This document shows, in pieces, positions 1 through 8,532 of a stretch of 64,000 bases of DNA. The position numbers were made by a program, and so were the translations under genes. Every line of letters begins with the position of its first letter. The stretch's first letter is position 1. This DNA comes from Kocuria soli (GTDB lineage Bacteria > Actinomycetota > Actinomycetes > Actinomycetales > Micrococcaceae): the NCBI RefSeq assembly GCF_003797835.1, contig NZ_RKMF01000001.1, forward strand, positions 1 through 64,000, in the 5' to 3' direction. The notes below the pieces were generated by a model. That model did no database searches. It saw nothing but the letters and a program-made list of their open reading frames with translations, and was not told where the DNA came from.

Positions 1-1
1 G

Positions 2-217
2 AAACCCTACAGGCCGCAGACCAACGGCAAGGTTGAGCGGTTCAACCGGACGCTGGCCGCTGAATGGGCCTACGCGCAGCCCTACACCAGTGAGGCCGAA
101 CGAGAAGCCGCCTACACGCGGTGGCTCCATCACTACAATCACCACAGACCCCACACCGGCATCGGCGGCCAAACACCCTCACAACGCGTTCACAACGTCA
201 CGGGGAAGTACATCTAG
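2..217 (+). CDS. IS481-family transposase, C-terminal fragment
   Basis: The reading frame is open from the window edge and ends with TAG at 215-217, giving 71 residues of an rve-type integrase core. The stretch QTNGKVERFNRTL holds the last acidic residue (E) of the DDE triad. It is followed by the YNHHRPHTGIGG segment typical of IS481/IS3-like transposases, whose role is cut-and-paste DNA transposition. The 5' part lies outside the window, so I cannot tell whether the element is intact. No terminal inverted repeat was recognised downstream of the stop, so the right end of the element is not placed. Its stop codon overlaps the stop of the opposing secreted-protein gene, so the element's end lies at or inside that gene's 3' end. 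Confidence 0.8.
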   Translation, partial: KPYRPQTNGKVERFNRTLAAEWAYAQPYTSEAEREAAYTRWLHHYNHHRPHTGIGGQTPSQRVHNVTGKYI

Positions 218-621
218 GCCGCGAATGCTCGCGACTGAATCTGCGCGAAGAACCCGAGCGCCTGGTCGATCGTGATCTCACCGCGGGTTACCGCCAGATC
301 GAGTTCCTCCGCAACCCCCGCCAGGCGTGCGGTCACGGAGGGTTCCTGGGCCTGCGGCGCTGTGGGCTCCGCCCAGGGCGCATCCTGGTCGGGGCTGGCC
401 GCCGGCGGTCGCACCGCGTTTTCCACCGCGACGGCGGGGGTGGCTCCGACCCCGGACATGAGGGCAGCAGCCAGTACGGTGCCGGCGGCGGCCTTGCCGG
501 TGCGGGTGGCCTGGCGGTTAAGTTGGGAAACTCCGGCGGAGATCCGCGATCTCCGCGCATTCCGGGGCACAGGGGCAGGACGGGGTTCCGACGACGAACT
601 CTTCGACGACGATGTGCTCAT
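214..621 (-). CDS. small secreted or membrane-anchored hypothetical protein
   Basis: 135 residues. A basic, Ser-rich N-terminus is followed by a hydrophobic stretch at about 45-65 ([19 protein letters not shown]) that reads as a signal peptide with an AVA-type cleavage site. After it come a Pro/Ala-rich linker and a short helical C-terminus ([21 protein letters not shown]). The N-terminal style resembles actinobacterial cell-wall hydrolases of the NlpC/P60 or Rpf kind, but no catalytic domain is present. The TAG stop overlaps the transposase stop on the other strand. The protein may therefore be naturally short, or the remnant of a longer gene cut by the insertion sequence. I cannot decide between these from the sequence. 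Confidence 0.55.
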   Translation of the reverse strand: MSTSSSKSSSSEPRPAPVPRNARRSRISAGVSQLNRQATRTGKAAAGTVLAAALMSGVGATPAVAVENAVRPPAASPDQDAPWAEPTAPQAQEPSVTARLAGVAEELDLAVTRGEITIDQALGFFAQIQSRAFAA

Positions 622-667
622 ACCCTGCAGTTTGCCCGCTTCGTCTGTGTGAATCCTGCCGTTCGCA

Positions 668-683
668 TCACAAATCGGTCACA
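668..683 (+). promoter_or_regulatory. TCACA-N6-TCACA direct repeat (MtrA-like box, tentative)
   Basis: Two TCACA motifs lie exactly 11 bp apart, at 668-672 and 679-683, between the minus-strand secreted-protein gene and yajQ. Direct GTCAC-type repeats of this spacing are the known target style of the response regulator MtrA, which controls cell-wall hydrolase genes in actinobacteria. The match is short and could be chance. Confidence 0.25.
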
Positions 684-839
684 CCTCTAGACTGGCGAAT
701 GAACACGCGGATGACCGCTCATGGGAGTCGGGCGCCGGCACCCACCATGACCGTCCGTTACGAACCCGCGCGGTGTGCTCCTCTCTCCGGCTCATCCGGC
801 CGTGACGAGCAGACCCGAATGACGAGAAAGGAGTACCCA

Positions 840-1331
840 GTGGCCAGCGATTCGACGTTCGACGTTGTCAGCAAGGTGGACAAGCAGGAGGTCTCCAACG
901 CCCTGAACCAGGCCCAGAAGGAGATTGCCCAGCGCTACGACTTCCGTGGCGTTGGTGCGGACATCGATTACTCCGGCGAGAAGATCCTGATCAAGGCCAA
1001 CTCGGAAGAGCGCGCTTTGGCCGTCCTCGACGTCTTCCAGTCCAAGCTCGTCAAGCGTGGCATCTCCCTGAAGTCACTGGACGCGGGCGACCCGTACGCC
1101 TCCGGCAAGGAGTTCCGGATCGAGTCCTCCATCAAGGAGGGCATTGCGCAGGACCAGGCCAAGAAGATCACCAAGCTCATCCGGGACGAAGGACCCAAGT
1201 CCGTCAAGGCAACCATCCAGGGTGATGAGCTGCGCGTCTCCTCCAAGTCCCGGGACGACCTTCAGGACACGATCTCCATGCTCAAGTCTGCCGACGTGGA
1301 GGTCGACCTGCAGTTCGTCAACTTCCGCTGA
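840..1331 (+). CDS. yajQ: YajQ/DUF520-family nucleotide-binding protein
   Basis: 163 residues from the GTG at 840, which is preceded 7 bases upstream by AAAGGAG. The longer upstream frame has no support. The product starts [20 protein letters not shown] and ends in the family signature VDLQFVNFR. It shows the two alternating ferredoxin-like halves of the family, with the [17 protein letters not shown] strand and the central [19 protein letters not shown]. Family members are small cytosolic proteins, and some bind cyclic di-GMP as effectors (established for Xanthomonas and Pseudomonas). Whether this one does is not visible. Length matches the family (about 160). It is a single-gene unit converging on htpX. 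Confidence 0.93.
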   Translation: MASDSTFDVVSKVDKQEVSNALNQAQKEIAQRYDFRGVGADIDYSGEKILIKANSEERALAVLDVFQSKLVKRGISLKSLDAGDPYASGKEFRIESSIKEGIAQDQAKKITKLIRDEGPKSVKATIQGDELRVSSKSRDDLQDTISMLKSADVEVDLQFVNFR

Positions 1332-1341
1332 CCGTTCCCGG

Positions 1342-1364
1342 GCCCGGCCGGTTCAGGGCCGGGC
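1342..1364. terminator. short GC-rich hairpin between converging yajQ and htpX
   Basis: GCCCGGCC at 1342-1349 pairs with GGCCGGGC at 1357-1364 across a 7-base loop. It lies 10 bases past the yajQ stop and overlaps the end of htpX. There is no U-tract, so it could serve both strands only weakly. Confidence 0.4.
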
Positions 1365-2246
1365 GTCCCCGCCGCCGGCCATGTTCTGCAGCCGGGCGAT
1401 CCGGTCCGCAGTCGGCGGGTGCGTGCGGAACAAATTCGCCATTCCGCGCCCGGAGAACGGGTTGGCGATCATCATGGAGGACGTGTTGACCACCCGCTGG
1501 TCGTTCGGGTCCAACGGTTGGGCGCTGACGCCGTTCTCGATCTTCTGGAGCGCATTGGCCAACGCCAACGGGTCACCAGTGAGTTGGGCGCCGTCCTCGT
1601 CTGCGTCGTACTCGCGGGTCCGTGAAATGGCCAGCTGAATAACCGTGGCGGCCATGGGGGCCAGCAGCGCAATGGCCAGTCCCGCCAGGGAGTTTCCGCG
1701 GTTGTCCCCGCCACCACGGCCACCGAAGATCGCGGCGAACTGCAGCATCTGGGCGGCCGAAGTGATGATGCCGGCCACGGCCGCGGCCACCGAGGACGTC
1801 AGGATGTCCCGGTTGTAGACGTGCATGAGTTCGTGGCCGAGCACGCCCCGCAGTTCACGCTCCTCGAGCAACTGCAGGATCCCTTCCGTACAGCACACTG
1901 CGGCATTCTGCGGATTCCGACCCGTGGCAAACGCATTCGGGCTCATGGTGGGCGACACGTAGAGCCGTGGCATCGGCTGACCCGCTTGCTGGGAGAGTTC
2001 CCGAACGGTCCGGTACAGGCCGGGCGCCTGCTGTTCGGACACAGGGACGGCACGCATGGACGCGAGCGCGATCTTGTCGCTGTTCCAGTAGCTGTACGCC
2101 GTCGTACCCAGCCCGATCAGGGCGAACACCCCGATGAACACCGAGTTGTTGGCCGCCACGGCCACGCCGTACCCGATGGCCAGGAGCAACAACCACATGC
2201 CACCAAGCAGGGTGACGGTTTTCAGACCATTGAAATGCCGGTGCAT
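1353..2246 (-). CDS. htpX: membrane zinc metalloprotease HtpX (M48)
   Basis: 297 residues. Two hydrophobic segments at about 10-32 and 34-52 are followed by a cytoplasmic catalytic domain with the zinc motif HELMH at 138-142. A pair of further hydrophobic stretches lies near 153-173 and 188-205. The third zinc ligand is expected in the [10 protein letters not shown] segment near 213. HtpX degrades misfolded membrane proteins as a stress-response partner of FtsH. The length matches the family. The ATG at 2246 has a good ribosome binding site (GGAGGTGAG). The gene follows the ECF sigma gene by 7 bases on the same strand, so the two are likely co-transcribed. The pairing suggests an envelope-stress theme, which is inference. 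Confidence 0.93.
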   Translation of the reverse strand: MHRHFNGLKTVTLLGGMWLLLLAIGYGVAVAANNSVFIGVFALIGLGTTAYSYWNSDKIALASMRAVPVSEQQAPGLYRTVRELSQQAGQPMPRLYVSPTMSPNAFATGRNPQNAAVCCTEGILQLLEERELRGVLGHELMHVYNRDILTSSVAAAVAGIITSAAQMLQFAAIFGGRGGGDNRGNSLAGLAIALLAPMAATVIQLAISRTREYDADEDGAQLTGDPLALANALQKIENGVSAQPLDPNDQRVVNTSSMMIANPFSGRGMANLFRTHPPTADRIARLQNMAGGGDARP

Positions 2247-2253
2247 TCAGCAC

Positions 2254-4488
2254 TCACCTCCAGCCAATCAGCACCCAACCGTCCGGGGTGAGGACCCAGT
2301 ACCCGCCGGTATCCGAACCGCTGGTCGGGTCACTGGTCGGGTCGGTGGAATCCCCACCGGTGGTGTCGCGGGTGGACGTGTCCGTGCCGGATGTGTCCGT
2401 ACCCGACGAATCCGTGGACCCGTCCGTCGGCTCGGAGGCGTCGGTGGTCGGCAACGGACTCGGGGAGGGCTCCGTCGTGGGAGCGGGTCCAGTCGTCTGC
2501 GTCGGATCCTGGGTCTGCGGCCCGGGCTCGTCGGTGGGCAGGTGGGTCTCCGGGGTGTCGACTCGCGTCGAGTCGCCCCCGTCAGTCGGGACACCTGCAG
2601 GATCCGAGGTCTGCCGAACACCGTCGCCCTCCCCCGTTCCGGGGTCCGTGGGTGCCGGTTCCGTGGAAGTCGGCTCTGCGGGCTCAGCCGGCACTTCTTC
2701 GGACTGGTTCGGGGTTGGCGCGGTCGGCGCTGTCTCAGGGGTGTCGTCCACGACGGGCGGCACGAGAGCGCCGGCGTGCCCCGTCCCCGGTGTGGTCCCC
2801 GAGCCCTCGGGCGCCTGCTGGCGGGGTGCCTCCGGCACCCGGACCGTCGCGGGGTCTTGTTGGTCGGCCGAACGCGGCAGCACACCGTTGGCGGTCGCAC
2901 CCGAATCGTTCTGCGCGGGGGCGGCCGCCTGGCTCTCCGGGCTCCGAGCGAGTGGGGGGTCAGCGGGGACGTTGCGGAATGCACTCATGCCGACAGACGG
3001 TCCTGTGGCCTCTGAAGCTTCGGTCGAACGCGCGGTGGGCCCGGACAGCTCGTTGCTGCGCTCCAGGCCGACGCGCACGGTCTCCGAACTCTCGGAGTCG
3101 TCCGTGGGCGTGCTCGAGGCGCGATCCGCGCTGTCCGACGAGGTGGCTCCGGCGGTCTCAGCCGCCTCCGTGGCCTCTGCCGGTCCGTCATGGGCCGGGA
3201 ACGGAAGTCCACCGAGTGTGGTGGAACCGTTGGTCCCGTCGTCCCTCACGAGCGTGTTGAACCCGACACCGACCAGCGCGACGACGGCGGAGGCCGCCAC
3301 CGCACCCACAACGACCTTGAGTCCGACTCCGGCTCCAACGACGCCCGTGACAGTTCCCGCGTTGGCACCGGACCCGGCCGAGGAGGCGTCGCCCGACGCC
3401 TGGTCGGCCGAGGGTGGCGGGTCGTCGACGACACCCTCGAAGAGGGAAGGTCCGTGCGACGAATCGGCTGCCGCGGCGGTGGTCGTCGGGTCGATCGCCA
3501 CCCCGCCCGTGGAGCCGGTTGTCCCGGCGGCGTTCTGCGTTCCTTGGGCCACCCCGGATGCGACCGCAGCGGCTCCCGTGCCACCGCCCGAGACCATGAG
3601 CGCGGCCAGGACCTTGGATTCGGTGCCCCACAGGGGCAGTGCCGCCAGCGCGGGGAGCAGCCAGGTCCGCATTCCCACGCCGGTCTCCTGCAGTTGCAGG
3701 TACTCGGCCGTGCACCGCGGGCAGGAGTCCAGGTGCTGCTGCACCTCCCGTCGCGCCCGAGACCCGAGGCTCCCCCGGGCGAAGGCACCGAGGTCTGCGG
3801 CGATCTCCGGGCACTGGCTCGTGGCGGCCGAGGACACCTGCGCCTGCAGATAGGCGGCCTGGAGGCCTCCCCTTGCCCGCTTGTTCAGCGCCGACACCGC
3901 ATTCGGTGTCATGCCCAGGACCTCGGCAATCGCCTGCGGTTTCATACCCTCGACCTCGGCGTGCCACAGCACGGCCTGCCAGCGTTCCGGCAACGAGGCG
4001 TACGCACCGGCGACGGCGACGGCGTCGCACTGCCGGACCACGACGTCGTCGAATTCCTCTGCACCGTCGAGTTCGCTGTGCTCACCGACCGGCTGCACGC
4101 GTGTCGAGGCGACCCCGTGGTCAACGGCCAGGCGGCCGATGGTGGTCACCAGGTAGCTGCGCAGGAACTTCTGCGGGCCCCCGCCCTTGCGGATGACGGA
4201 CAGAACTCTGGTGAAGGCCTCGGAGACCAGGTCCTCGGCGTCCTGCACGTTGCGGGTGTGCATGCGGGCGACATTGAGAGCAGTGGAACGGTGGCGCTGG
4301 TAGAGCACGCCGTAGGAGGTCTCGTCACCGGCGCGCACTGCATCCAGCAGTTCCTCGTCCTCGAGCGGACCGTCTGCCGCAGGAGCCTGCTCCCCCGTGC
4401 CGTCGACATCGGGTACGCCCTGTGCCCCACCGTCGAGGAGTTCGTCGGCGAGGTCCGTGTCCTGCTCGGGACCGGGGCGGCCGGTCAC
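2254..4488 (-). CDS. ECF sigma factor fused to zinc-finger domain, TM helix and long Ser/Thr/Pro tail
   Basis: 744 residues, about four times an ordinary ECF sigma. Residues about 45-110 carry region 2 (YGVLYQRHRSTALNVARM, then DAEDLVSEAFTRVL). Residues about 160-210 carry region 4 with a helix-turn-helix (LPERWQAVLWHAEVEGMKP...IAEVLGMTPNAVSAL). Next is a zf-HC2-like anti-sigma motif with HLDSCPRC (HxxxCxxC) near 247-254. A Gly/Ala-rich linker leads to one membrane helix near 395-415 (VVVGAVAASAVVALVGVGF). The last about 320 residues are a low-complexity Ser/Thr/Pro/Asp tail ending in the aromatic cap GGYWVLTPDGWVLIGWR. Such fusions are known in actinobacterial ECF groups with C-terminal extensions. 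Sigma, its likely inhibitor and a membrane sensor would be one polypeptide (inference). The start is GTG; an ATG inside region 1 is not excluded. Confidence 0.85.
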   Translation of the reverse strand: MTGRPGPEQDTDLADELLDGGAQGVPDVDGTGEQAPAADGPLEDEELLDAVRAGDETSYGVLYQRHRSTALNVARMHTRNVQDAEDLVSEAFTRVLSVIRKGGGPQKFLRSYLVTTIGRLAVDHGVASTRVQPVGEHSELDGAEEFDDVVVRQCDAVAVAGAYASLPERWQAVLWHAEVEGMKPQAIAEVLGMTPNAVSALNKRARGGLQAAYLQAQVSSAATSQCPEIAADLGAFARGSLGSRARREVQQHLDSCPRCTAEYLQLQETGVGMRTWLLPALAALPLWGTESKVLAALMVSGGGTGAAAVASGVAQGTQNAAGTTGSTGGVAIDPTTTAAAADSSHGPSLFEGVVDDPPPSADQASGDASSAGSGANAGTVTGVVGAGVGLKVVVGAVAASAVVALVGVGFNTLVRDDGTNGSTTLGGLPFPAHDGPAEATEAAETAGATSSDSADRASSTPTDDSESSETVRVGLERSNELSGPTARSTEASEATGPSVGMSAFRNVPADPPLARSPESQAAAPAQNDSGATANGVLPRSADQQDPATVRVPEAPRQQAPEGSGTTPGTGHAGALVPPVVDDTPETAPTAPTPNQSEEVPAEPAEPTSTEPAPTDPGTGEGDGVRQTSDPAGVPTDGGDSTRVDTPETHLPTDEPGPQTQDPTQTTGPAPTTEPSPSPLPTTDASEPTDGSTDSSGTDTSGTDTSTRDTTGGDSTDPTSDPTSGSDTGGYWVLTPDGWVLIGWR

Positions 4489-4660
4489 AGGATCGTTCGA
4501 GTGCTGCGGGACGATGGTTGGCCTCCTACTGGCCGTCGGCCGACTGGTGAGGTGTTGGTGGGTCGCACGAACATCAGCGGCAGCGAGGTGGTTCGCCGAC
4601 GATGGTCGGCATTCACGTGTGGGAGTTGCGTCTACTCAGGTGTGGCACGCAATCCCGAAA

Positions 4661-4689
4661 ATTCTACGCGCCGGGGTACCGCAGGCCAA
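4661..4689 (-). promoter_or_regulatory. candidate promoter for the ECF sigma-htpX unit
   Basis: Read on the minus strand, TTGGCC and TAGAAT are separated by 17 bases, a housekeeping-type promoter. It leaves a leader of about 165 bases before the GTG at 4488. No ECF-type GGAAC/CGTC pair was found nearby. Confidence 0.45.
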
Positions 4690-4693
4690 GAGC

Positions 4694-4712
4694 CGTCTGA
4701 TTAGTACAGACG
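4694..4712. promoter_or_regulatory. 6-bp dyad upstream of the fur gene
   Basis: CGTCTG at 4694-4699 and CAGACG at 4707-4712 form an inverted repeat with a 7-base AT-rich centre (ATTAGTA). The 19-bp size suits a dimeric regulator such as Fur/PerR, but the sequence does not match a box I can name. It lies between the two divergent promoters. Confidence 0.35.
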
Positions 4713-4751
4713 ACACTCAGGGGACACCGGTGAAAGTCTCGGGGCGGGTTG

Positions 4752-4781
4752 TTGTGAACTACTCAGATCTTTGGTTAGCGT
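4752..4781 (+). promoter_or_regulatory. promoter of the fur-katA unit, leaderless layout
   Basis: TTGTGA (4752-4757), 18 bases, then TAGCGT (4776-4781). The ATG at 4789 follows 7 bases after the -10, so the transcript would begin at or next to the start codon. Mycobacterial furA-katG is also leaderless, which supports this start choice. GTGAATCAC (4780-4788), a short palindrome, overlaps the -10 end and may be an operator. Confidence 0.5.
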
Positions 4782-4788
4782 GAATCAC

Positions 4789-5289
4789 ATGCAGCGATCC
4801 ACGACGGTAATGGCAGGCACAGCGGGCGGGACGAGGCCACGCCCGCTCCTGGCCGCCGACGAGTGGGCATTGCAGTTGCGCGGACACGGTCGTCGGGTGA
4901 CCAAACAACGGCTTGCCGTCCTGGGCGCCACCGATCGCCATCCACACTCGTCCGCAGACGAGATCACGCGGTGGGTGCGCGAAGACCTGCCGTCGATCAC
5001 ACCCCAGTCGGTGTACGTGGTCCTGTCGGACCTCACCGAGCTGGACCTGGTGCGGAAATTCGAACCACCGGCCGGCCCGGCACTGTACGAAACCCGCACG
5101 GGCGACAACCACCATCACGCGTACTGCATACGGTGCGGCCGGGTGGAGGACGTCGACTGCTCGGTGGGTGCCGCTCCGTGCCTGGTTCCTTCCCAGGACC
5201 ACGGGATGACGTTGCTGTCCGCCGAGGTCCTTTACCGAGGCCTGTGCGAGCGGTGCCAAGCCACCGCCGCAGCCGAACCACAACCGTGA
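4789..5289 (+). CDS. Fur-family metalloregulator (FurA/PerR-like)
   Basis: 166 residues from the ATG at 4789, chosen because it sits 7 bases after a -10 element; in-frame GTG 4780 and TTG 4771 lie further upstream. A winged-helix DNA-binding domain ([24 protein letters not shown], residues about 35-95) is followed by the metal-binding dimerisation half. This has the His cluster [11 protein letters not shown], two CxxC pairs (CIRC and CERC) for structural zinc, and a DCSVG segment. It lies 19 bases before the catalase gene on the same strand, the arrangement of furA-katG and perR-katA pairs. It is therefore the likely peroxide-responsive repressor of that gene (inference). Family length is normal. 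Confidence 0.88.
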   Translation: MQRSTTVMAGTAGGTRPRPLLAADEWALQLRGHGRRVTKQRLAVLGATDRHPHSSADEITRWVREDLPSITPQSVYVVLSDLTELDLVRKFEPPAGPALYETRTGDNHHHAYCIRCGRVEDVDCSVGAAPCLVPSQDHGMTLLSAEVLYRGLCERCQATAAAEPQP

Positions 5290-5308
5290 ATTCATGAGGA
5301 GGACGAAC

Positions 5309-6847
5309 ATGTCAGAGATGTCAGGAAAGTCCGAACAGCCAGAGATGTCAGGGCAGGACGTTCGCAACATCGGCGAGCGCCCCACCGGGACCTTCACCAC
5401 GGACCAACAGGGACGGGCCGTCCCGTCGGACAACCATTCGCTCACGGTGGGCGGCCCCGACGGGGTCATCTCCCTGACCGACACCTACGTGGTGGAGAAG
5501 CTTGCGGCCTTCGACCGCGAACGTGTGCCCGAGCGCGTGGTCCACGCGAAGGGCGGCGGGGCGTTCGGCGAACTCGAGATCACCGAGGACGTCTCGCAGT
5601 ACACCCGCGCCGCCGTGTTCCAGCCCGGGACCAAGACCCCCATGCTCGCCCGCTTCTCAACGGTGGCCGGCGAACAGGGGTCCCCTGATACCTGGCGCGA
5701 TCCCCGCGGTTTCGCCCTGAAGTTCTACACGACCGAAGGAAACCTGGACATCGTCGGGAACAACACCCCGATCTTCTTCGTCCGCGACGGGATCAAGTTC
5801 CCGGACTTCATCCACTCCCAGAAGCGCCTGCCCGGTTCCGGCCTGCGTGACCACAACATGCAGTGGGACTTCTGGACCCATCACCCGGAGTCCTCCCACC
5901 AGGTCACCTACCTCATGGGTGACCGCGGTATTCCCAAGAACTGGCGCCACATGAACGGGTACGGTTCACACACCTACCAGTGGATCAACGCCCAGGGCGA
6001 GCGGTTCTGGGTCAAGTACCACTTCGTCTCCAACCAGGGCGTGGAGGGTCTGACGCAGGAGGAGGCCGACCAACTGGCCGGTCAGGACGCCGATGCCCAC
6101 CGCCGGGACCTGTACGACGCGATCGAACGCGGAGAGTTCCCGTCCTGGGACGTCTACGTCCAGGTCATGCCGTACGAAGACGGAAAGACGTACAAGGTCA
6201 ACCCGTTCGACGTCACCAAGACGATCTCCAAGAAGGATTACCCGCGCATCAAGGTGGGTAGGTTCACGCTGAACCAGAACCCGTTGAACTTCTTCGCCCA
6301 GATCGAGCAGGCGGCCTTCTCCCCGGGGAACACGGTCCCGGGGGTGGCGATCTCCCCGGACAAGATGCTCATGACGCGTGTGTTTTCCTACCCGGACACC
6401 CACCGCCACCGCATCGGGGCGAACTTCGCGGATCTTCCGGTCAACTATCCGCACTTCGCCGAGCAGAACTCCTACTCGCACGACGGGCCCATGCGCTACA
6501 CGTTCAAGTCCCCGGCGGTCCCGGTGTACGCCGAGAACTCCAAGGGCGGGCCGCACGCCGACCCGGCGCGGGCCAACGAGGACATGTACTGGCAGTCCGA
6601 CGGTGAGATGGTCCGTGCCGCAGCCACCGTACGCGGGCCCGAGGACGACGAGAAACGTCAGGCCTCCGAGCTCTACTCCGAGGTCATGTCCGCCGAGCAG
6701 CAGGACATGCTGGTCAACAACGTGGCCGGGCACATCGGCGACGTGACCGACGACGGGATCCGCGAACGCGCGTTCCAGTACTGGGAGAACATCAACCCGG
6801 AGCTGGGTTCCCGGGTCCGCCAGAAGTGGGCGGAAAGCCAGGGCTGA
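5309..6847 (+). CDS. katA: monofunctional heme catalase
   Basis: 512 residues from the ATG at 5309, which has GAGGAGGA 6 bases upstream; an earlier ATG at 5294 overlaps that site. The product disproportionates hydrogen peroxide in the cytoplasm. Visible active-site parts are the distal His in [13 protein letters not shown] (near 73), the distal Asn in [10 protein letters not shown] (near 147), and the proximal heme-ligand Tyr in [12 protein letters not shown] (near 357). The substrate-channel segment [14 protein letters not shown] is intact. The length is that of small-subunit clade 3 catalases. It shares a short gap with the upstream Fur-family gene and is probably read from the same promoter. 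No terminator was seen in the 18 bases before the converging SseB gene. Confidence 0.96.
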   Translation: MSEMSGKSEQPEMSGQDVRNIGERPTGTFTTDQQGRAVPSDNHSLTVGGPDGVISLTDTYVVEKLAAFDRERVPERVVHAKGGGAFGELEITEDVSQYTRAAVFQPGTKTPMLARFSTVAGEQGSPDTWRDPRGFALKFYTTEGNLDIVGNNTPIFFVRDGIKFPDFIHSQKRLPGSGLRDHNMQWDFWTHHPESSHQVTYLMGDRGIPKNWRHMNGYGSHTYQWINAQGERFWVKYHFVSNQGVEGLTQEEADQLAGQDADAHRRDLYDAIERGEFPSWDVYVQVMPYEDGKTYKVNPFDVTKTISKKDYPRIKVGRFTLNQNPLNFFAQIEQAAFSPGNTVPGVAISPDKMLMTRVFSYPDTHRHRIGANFADLPVNYPHFAEQNSYSHDGPMRYTFKSPAVPVYAENSKGGPHADPARANEDMYWQSDGEMVRAAATVRGPEDDEKRQASELYSEVMSAEQQDMLVNNVAGHIGDVTDDGIRERAFQYWENINPELGSRVRQKWAESQG

Positions 6848-6865
6848 CGGCCGACACCCGCTCGG

Positions 6866-8470
6866 TCAACCGCGCGGGAACCCCGAACCGGGATCGACCT
6901 CGGGCTGACCCGGGTCTGCATCGAGCAGGCCCGGGTCGCTGCTCAGCATCCCGGGATCGGTGTCCACGTCCAGGCCGCCGGCCATGGGCGGCAGCGGCAC
7001 GCCGTCCTCGACGTTCTGCGCGGACGAACGCTCCACGGATTCCAGCACGTCCCGGATGTCCTCGCTGCTGAACGAGGCGACCGGTGGCCGCGCGTTCAGA
7101 CAGACCTGGCGGGCACCCGTGCCCAGTGCGTAGCGCAGGACGTCGCGGGCCGGGGCGGAACGAATCGCAAGGCCGGGGTCCAGCGCAGCGACTTCGGCGG
7201 CCGAGGTGAACAGCAGCAGGGTGTCGGCCACCTGTCCTTCCTCCGGTTTCGCCCACACGGGTTCGACGTCGGAGGTCGTGGCTGCCGCCGGAGCCGCACC
7301 TTCGGGTTCGTTTGCGGAACCATCAGCCGCCCGGTCCCCGTTGCCGGTCACGGGACGCACACCCAGGAGCAGCACGCTGTTGGGTCCGACCATTCCGGAG
7401 AGCACCTGCGGCACGCTGCCGATGGCCAGCCCGTTCTTGGCGACGTCGTTGCGGGGTGAGGACAGGAGCCAGTCGATCTGCTCGCGGGGGATCCGGCAGG
7501 ACGCGGCTCCCGCGTCGATGATGAGGTGGTCGTACTGTCGGTCCGCACCCACCAGCTCCAGGATCGCCGTGGCCCGCTGCCGCAGGAACACGGGGTCGCC
7601 CTCCTGGCCGGAGCGGTCGAACATGTTGCGCGCCTCGCGCTGGGCCGTGTAGGCCGCCAGGGACCGTGTGCCGTCGGCCTCCGCGAAGCTCTGCAACCGG
7701 ATCACGGAATCTCCCGTGATCTGCTGGTTGGGCCCACGGACGAGGTCCGATCCCGTGGCATCCACCAGGAGGTCCCCGGCGGTGCACTGCCGGAGCACCT
7801 CGATGAGCCCTTCTTCGGAGGGCGCAGCAGCGAACTCGGCCACGGCCTCCCGCAGCCGCGGGTTGACCGTGCCGTCGGGGTCGGCCTCCTGCTCGGTTCC
7901 CGGGGGCAGAACCGGAATGACCTGGTCGCTGTCTCCGGCCATTGCCGACAGCCAGGTGGGAACCCTCGCCTCGGTCCGCGGAAAGGCCTCGAGATGTTCG
8001 ATGCCCTCCTCGATTCCGTACGGGCCTTCCTCTCCGAGGGTGGGCGGACGCTCGTCGAAATTGTGCTGGGCGGCGAAGGAATACGTCGGTCGGGGCCACC
8101 CCTCGGCGGTCACGGTGACCACCGTGGACAGCCAGGTGCCGCGGCCCGGGCGGTAGGCCAGGGACTGGAGCCGACTGATCCGGCGCAGGATCGGGCTGCC
8201 GGGTTTGATGGGCCCCACGGTGCCGGGCAGGGTGTGTTCGCCACGGTGTTCCGTGATGCGCAGCCACACACGCCCGCCCTGTGGTTTGAGGTCGACGTCC
8301 ATCCGGTCCCACCCCAGCTGGGCGTTGAGGACCTCGAGGACCCAGTTGCCGACGGACCGGAGCTCGTCCTGGAGGGCTTCGGCGACCTGCTCACTGCTCA
8401 GCAGATCTGCTGCGTGCCCTCCGGCACGATTGCGGGATCGCTTGCCGGGCTCCTGCTGTGGCTGAGTCAT
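6866..8470 (-). CDS. SseB-domain protein with N-terminal immunity/chaperone-like domain
   Basis: 534 residues from the ATG at 8470, which lies 7 bases after a TAGGCT -10 element on the minus strand (leaderless). The in-frame start at 8509 overlaps the divergent promoter region and is less likely. Residues about 25-160 form an alpha/beta domain (VLNAQLGWDRMDVDL, then a YSFAAQHNFDERPP strand) that looks like the YezG/DUF600 or TY-Chap type. Two SseB-like modules follow, at about 205-345 and 415-500, with GDLLVDATGSDLV and AEVAALDPGLAIRSAPARDV. They are separated by an Ala/Glu-rich linker. There is no signal peptide or membrane helix. The function is unknown; SseB domains occur in secretion-associated and polymorphic-toxin contexts. 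It is divergent from the DUF6882 gene. Confidence 0.7.
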   Translation of the reverse strand: MTQPQQEPGKRSRNRAGGHAADLLSSEQVAEALQDELRSVGNWVLEVLNAQLGWDRMDVDLKPQGGRVWLRITEHRGEHTLPGTVGPIKPGSPILRRISRLQSLAYRPGRGTWLSTVVTVTAEGWPRPTYSFAAQHNFDERPPTLGEEGPYGIEEGIEHLEAFPRTEARVPTWLSAMAGDSDQVIPVLPPGTEQEADPDGTVNPRLREAVAEFAAAPSEEGLIEVLRQCTAGDLLVDATGSDLVRGPNQQITGDSVIRLQSFAEADGTRSLAAYTAQREARNMFDRSGQEGDPVFLRQRATAILELVGADRQYDHLIIDAGAASCRIPREQIDWLLSSPRNDVAKNGLAIGSVPQVLSGMVGPNSVLLLGVRPVTGNGDRAADGSANEPEGAAPAAATTSDVEPVWAKPEEGQVADTLLLFTSAAEVAALDPGLAIRSAPARDVLRYALGTGARQVCLNARPPVASFSSEDIRDVLESVERSSAQNVEDGVPLPPMAGGLDVDTDPGMLSSDPGLLDADPGQPEVDPGSGFPRG

Positions 8471-8532
8471 GTGAACAAGCCTATCCGGCAGGCTGTCCAC
8501 GGGTTCCATCAGCCGTTGCTAGCCTGGAGGTT

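Noticed and set aside
121-690. Long plus-strand frames opposite the small secreted protein
   Set aside because: Arg/Gly-rich translation with no domain; shadow of the minus-strand gene in high-GC DNA.
2288-3853. 521-codon plus-strand frame across the ECF sigma tail
   Set aside because: It is the antisense of the low-complexity Ser/Thr/Pro tail and shows only mirrored Val/Gly/Ser composition; the sigma frame has clear domains.
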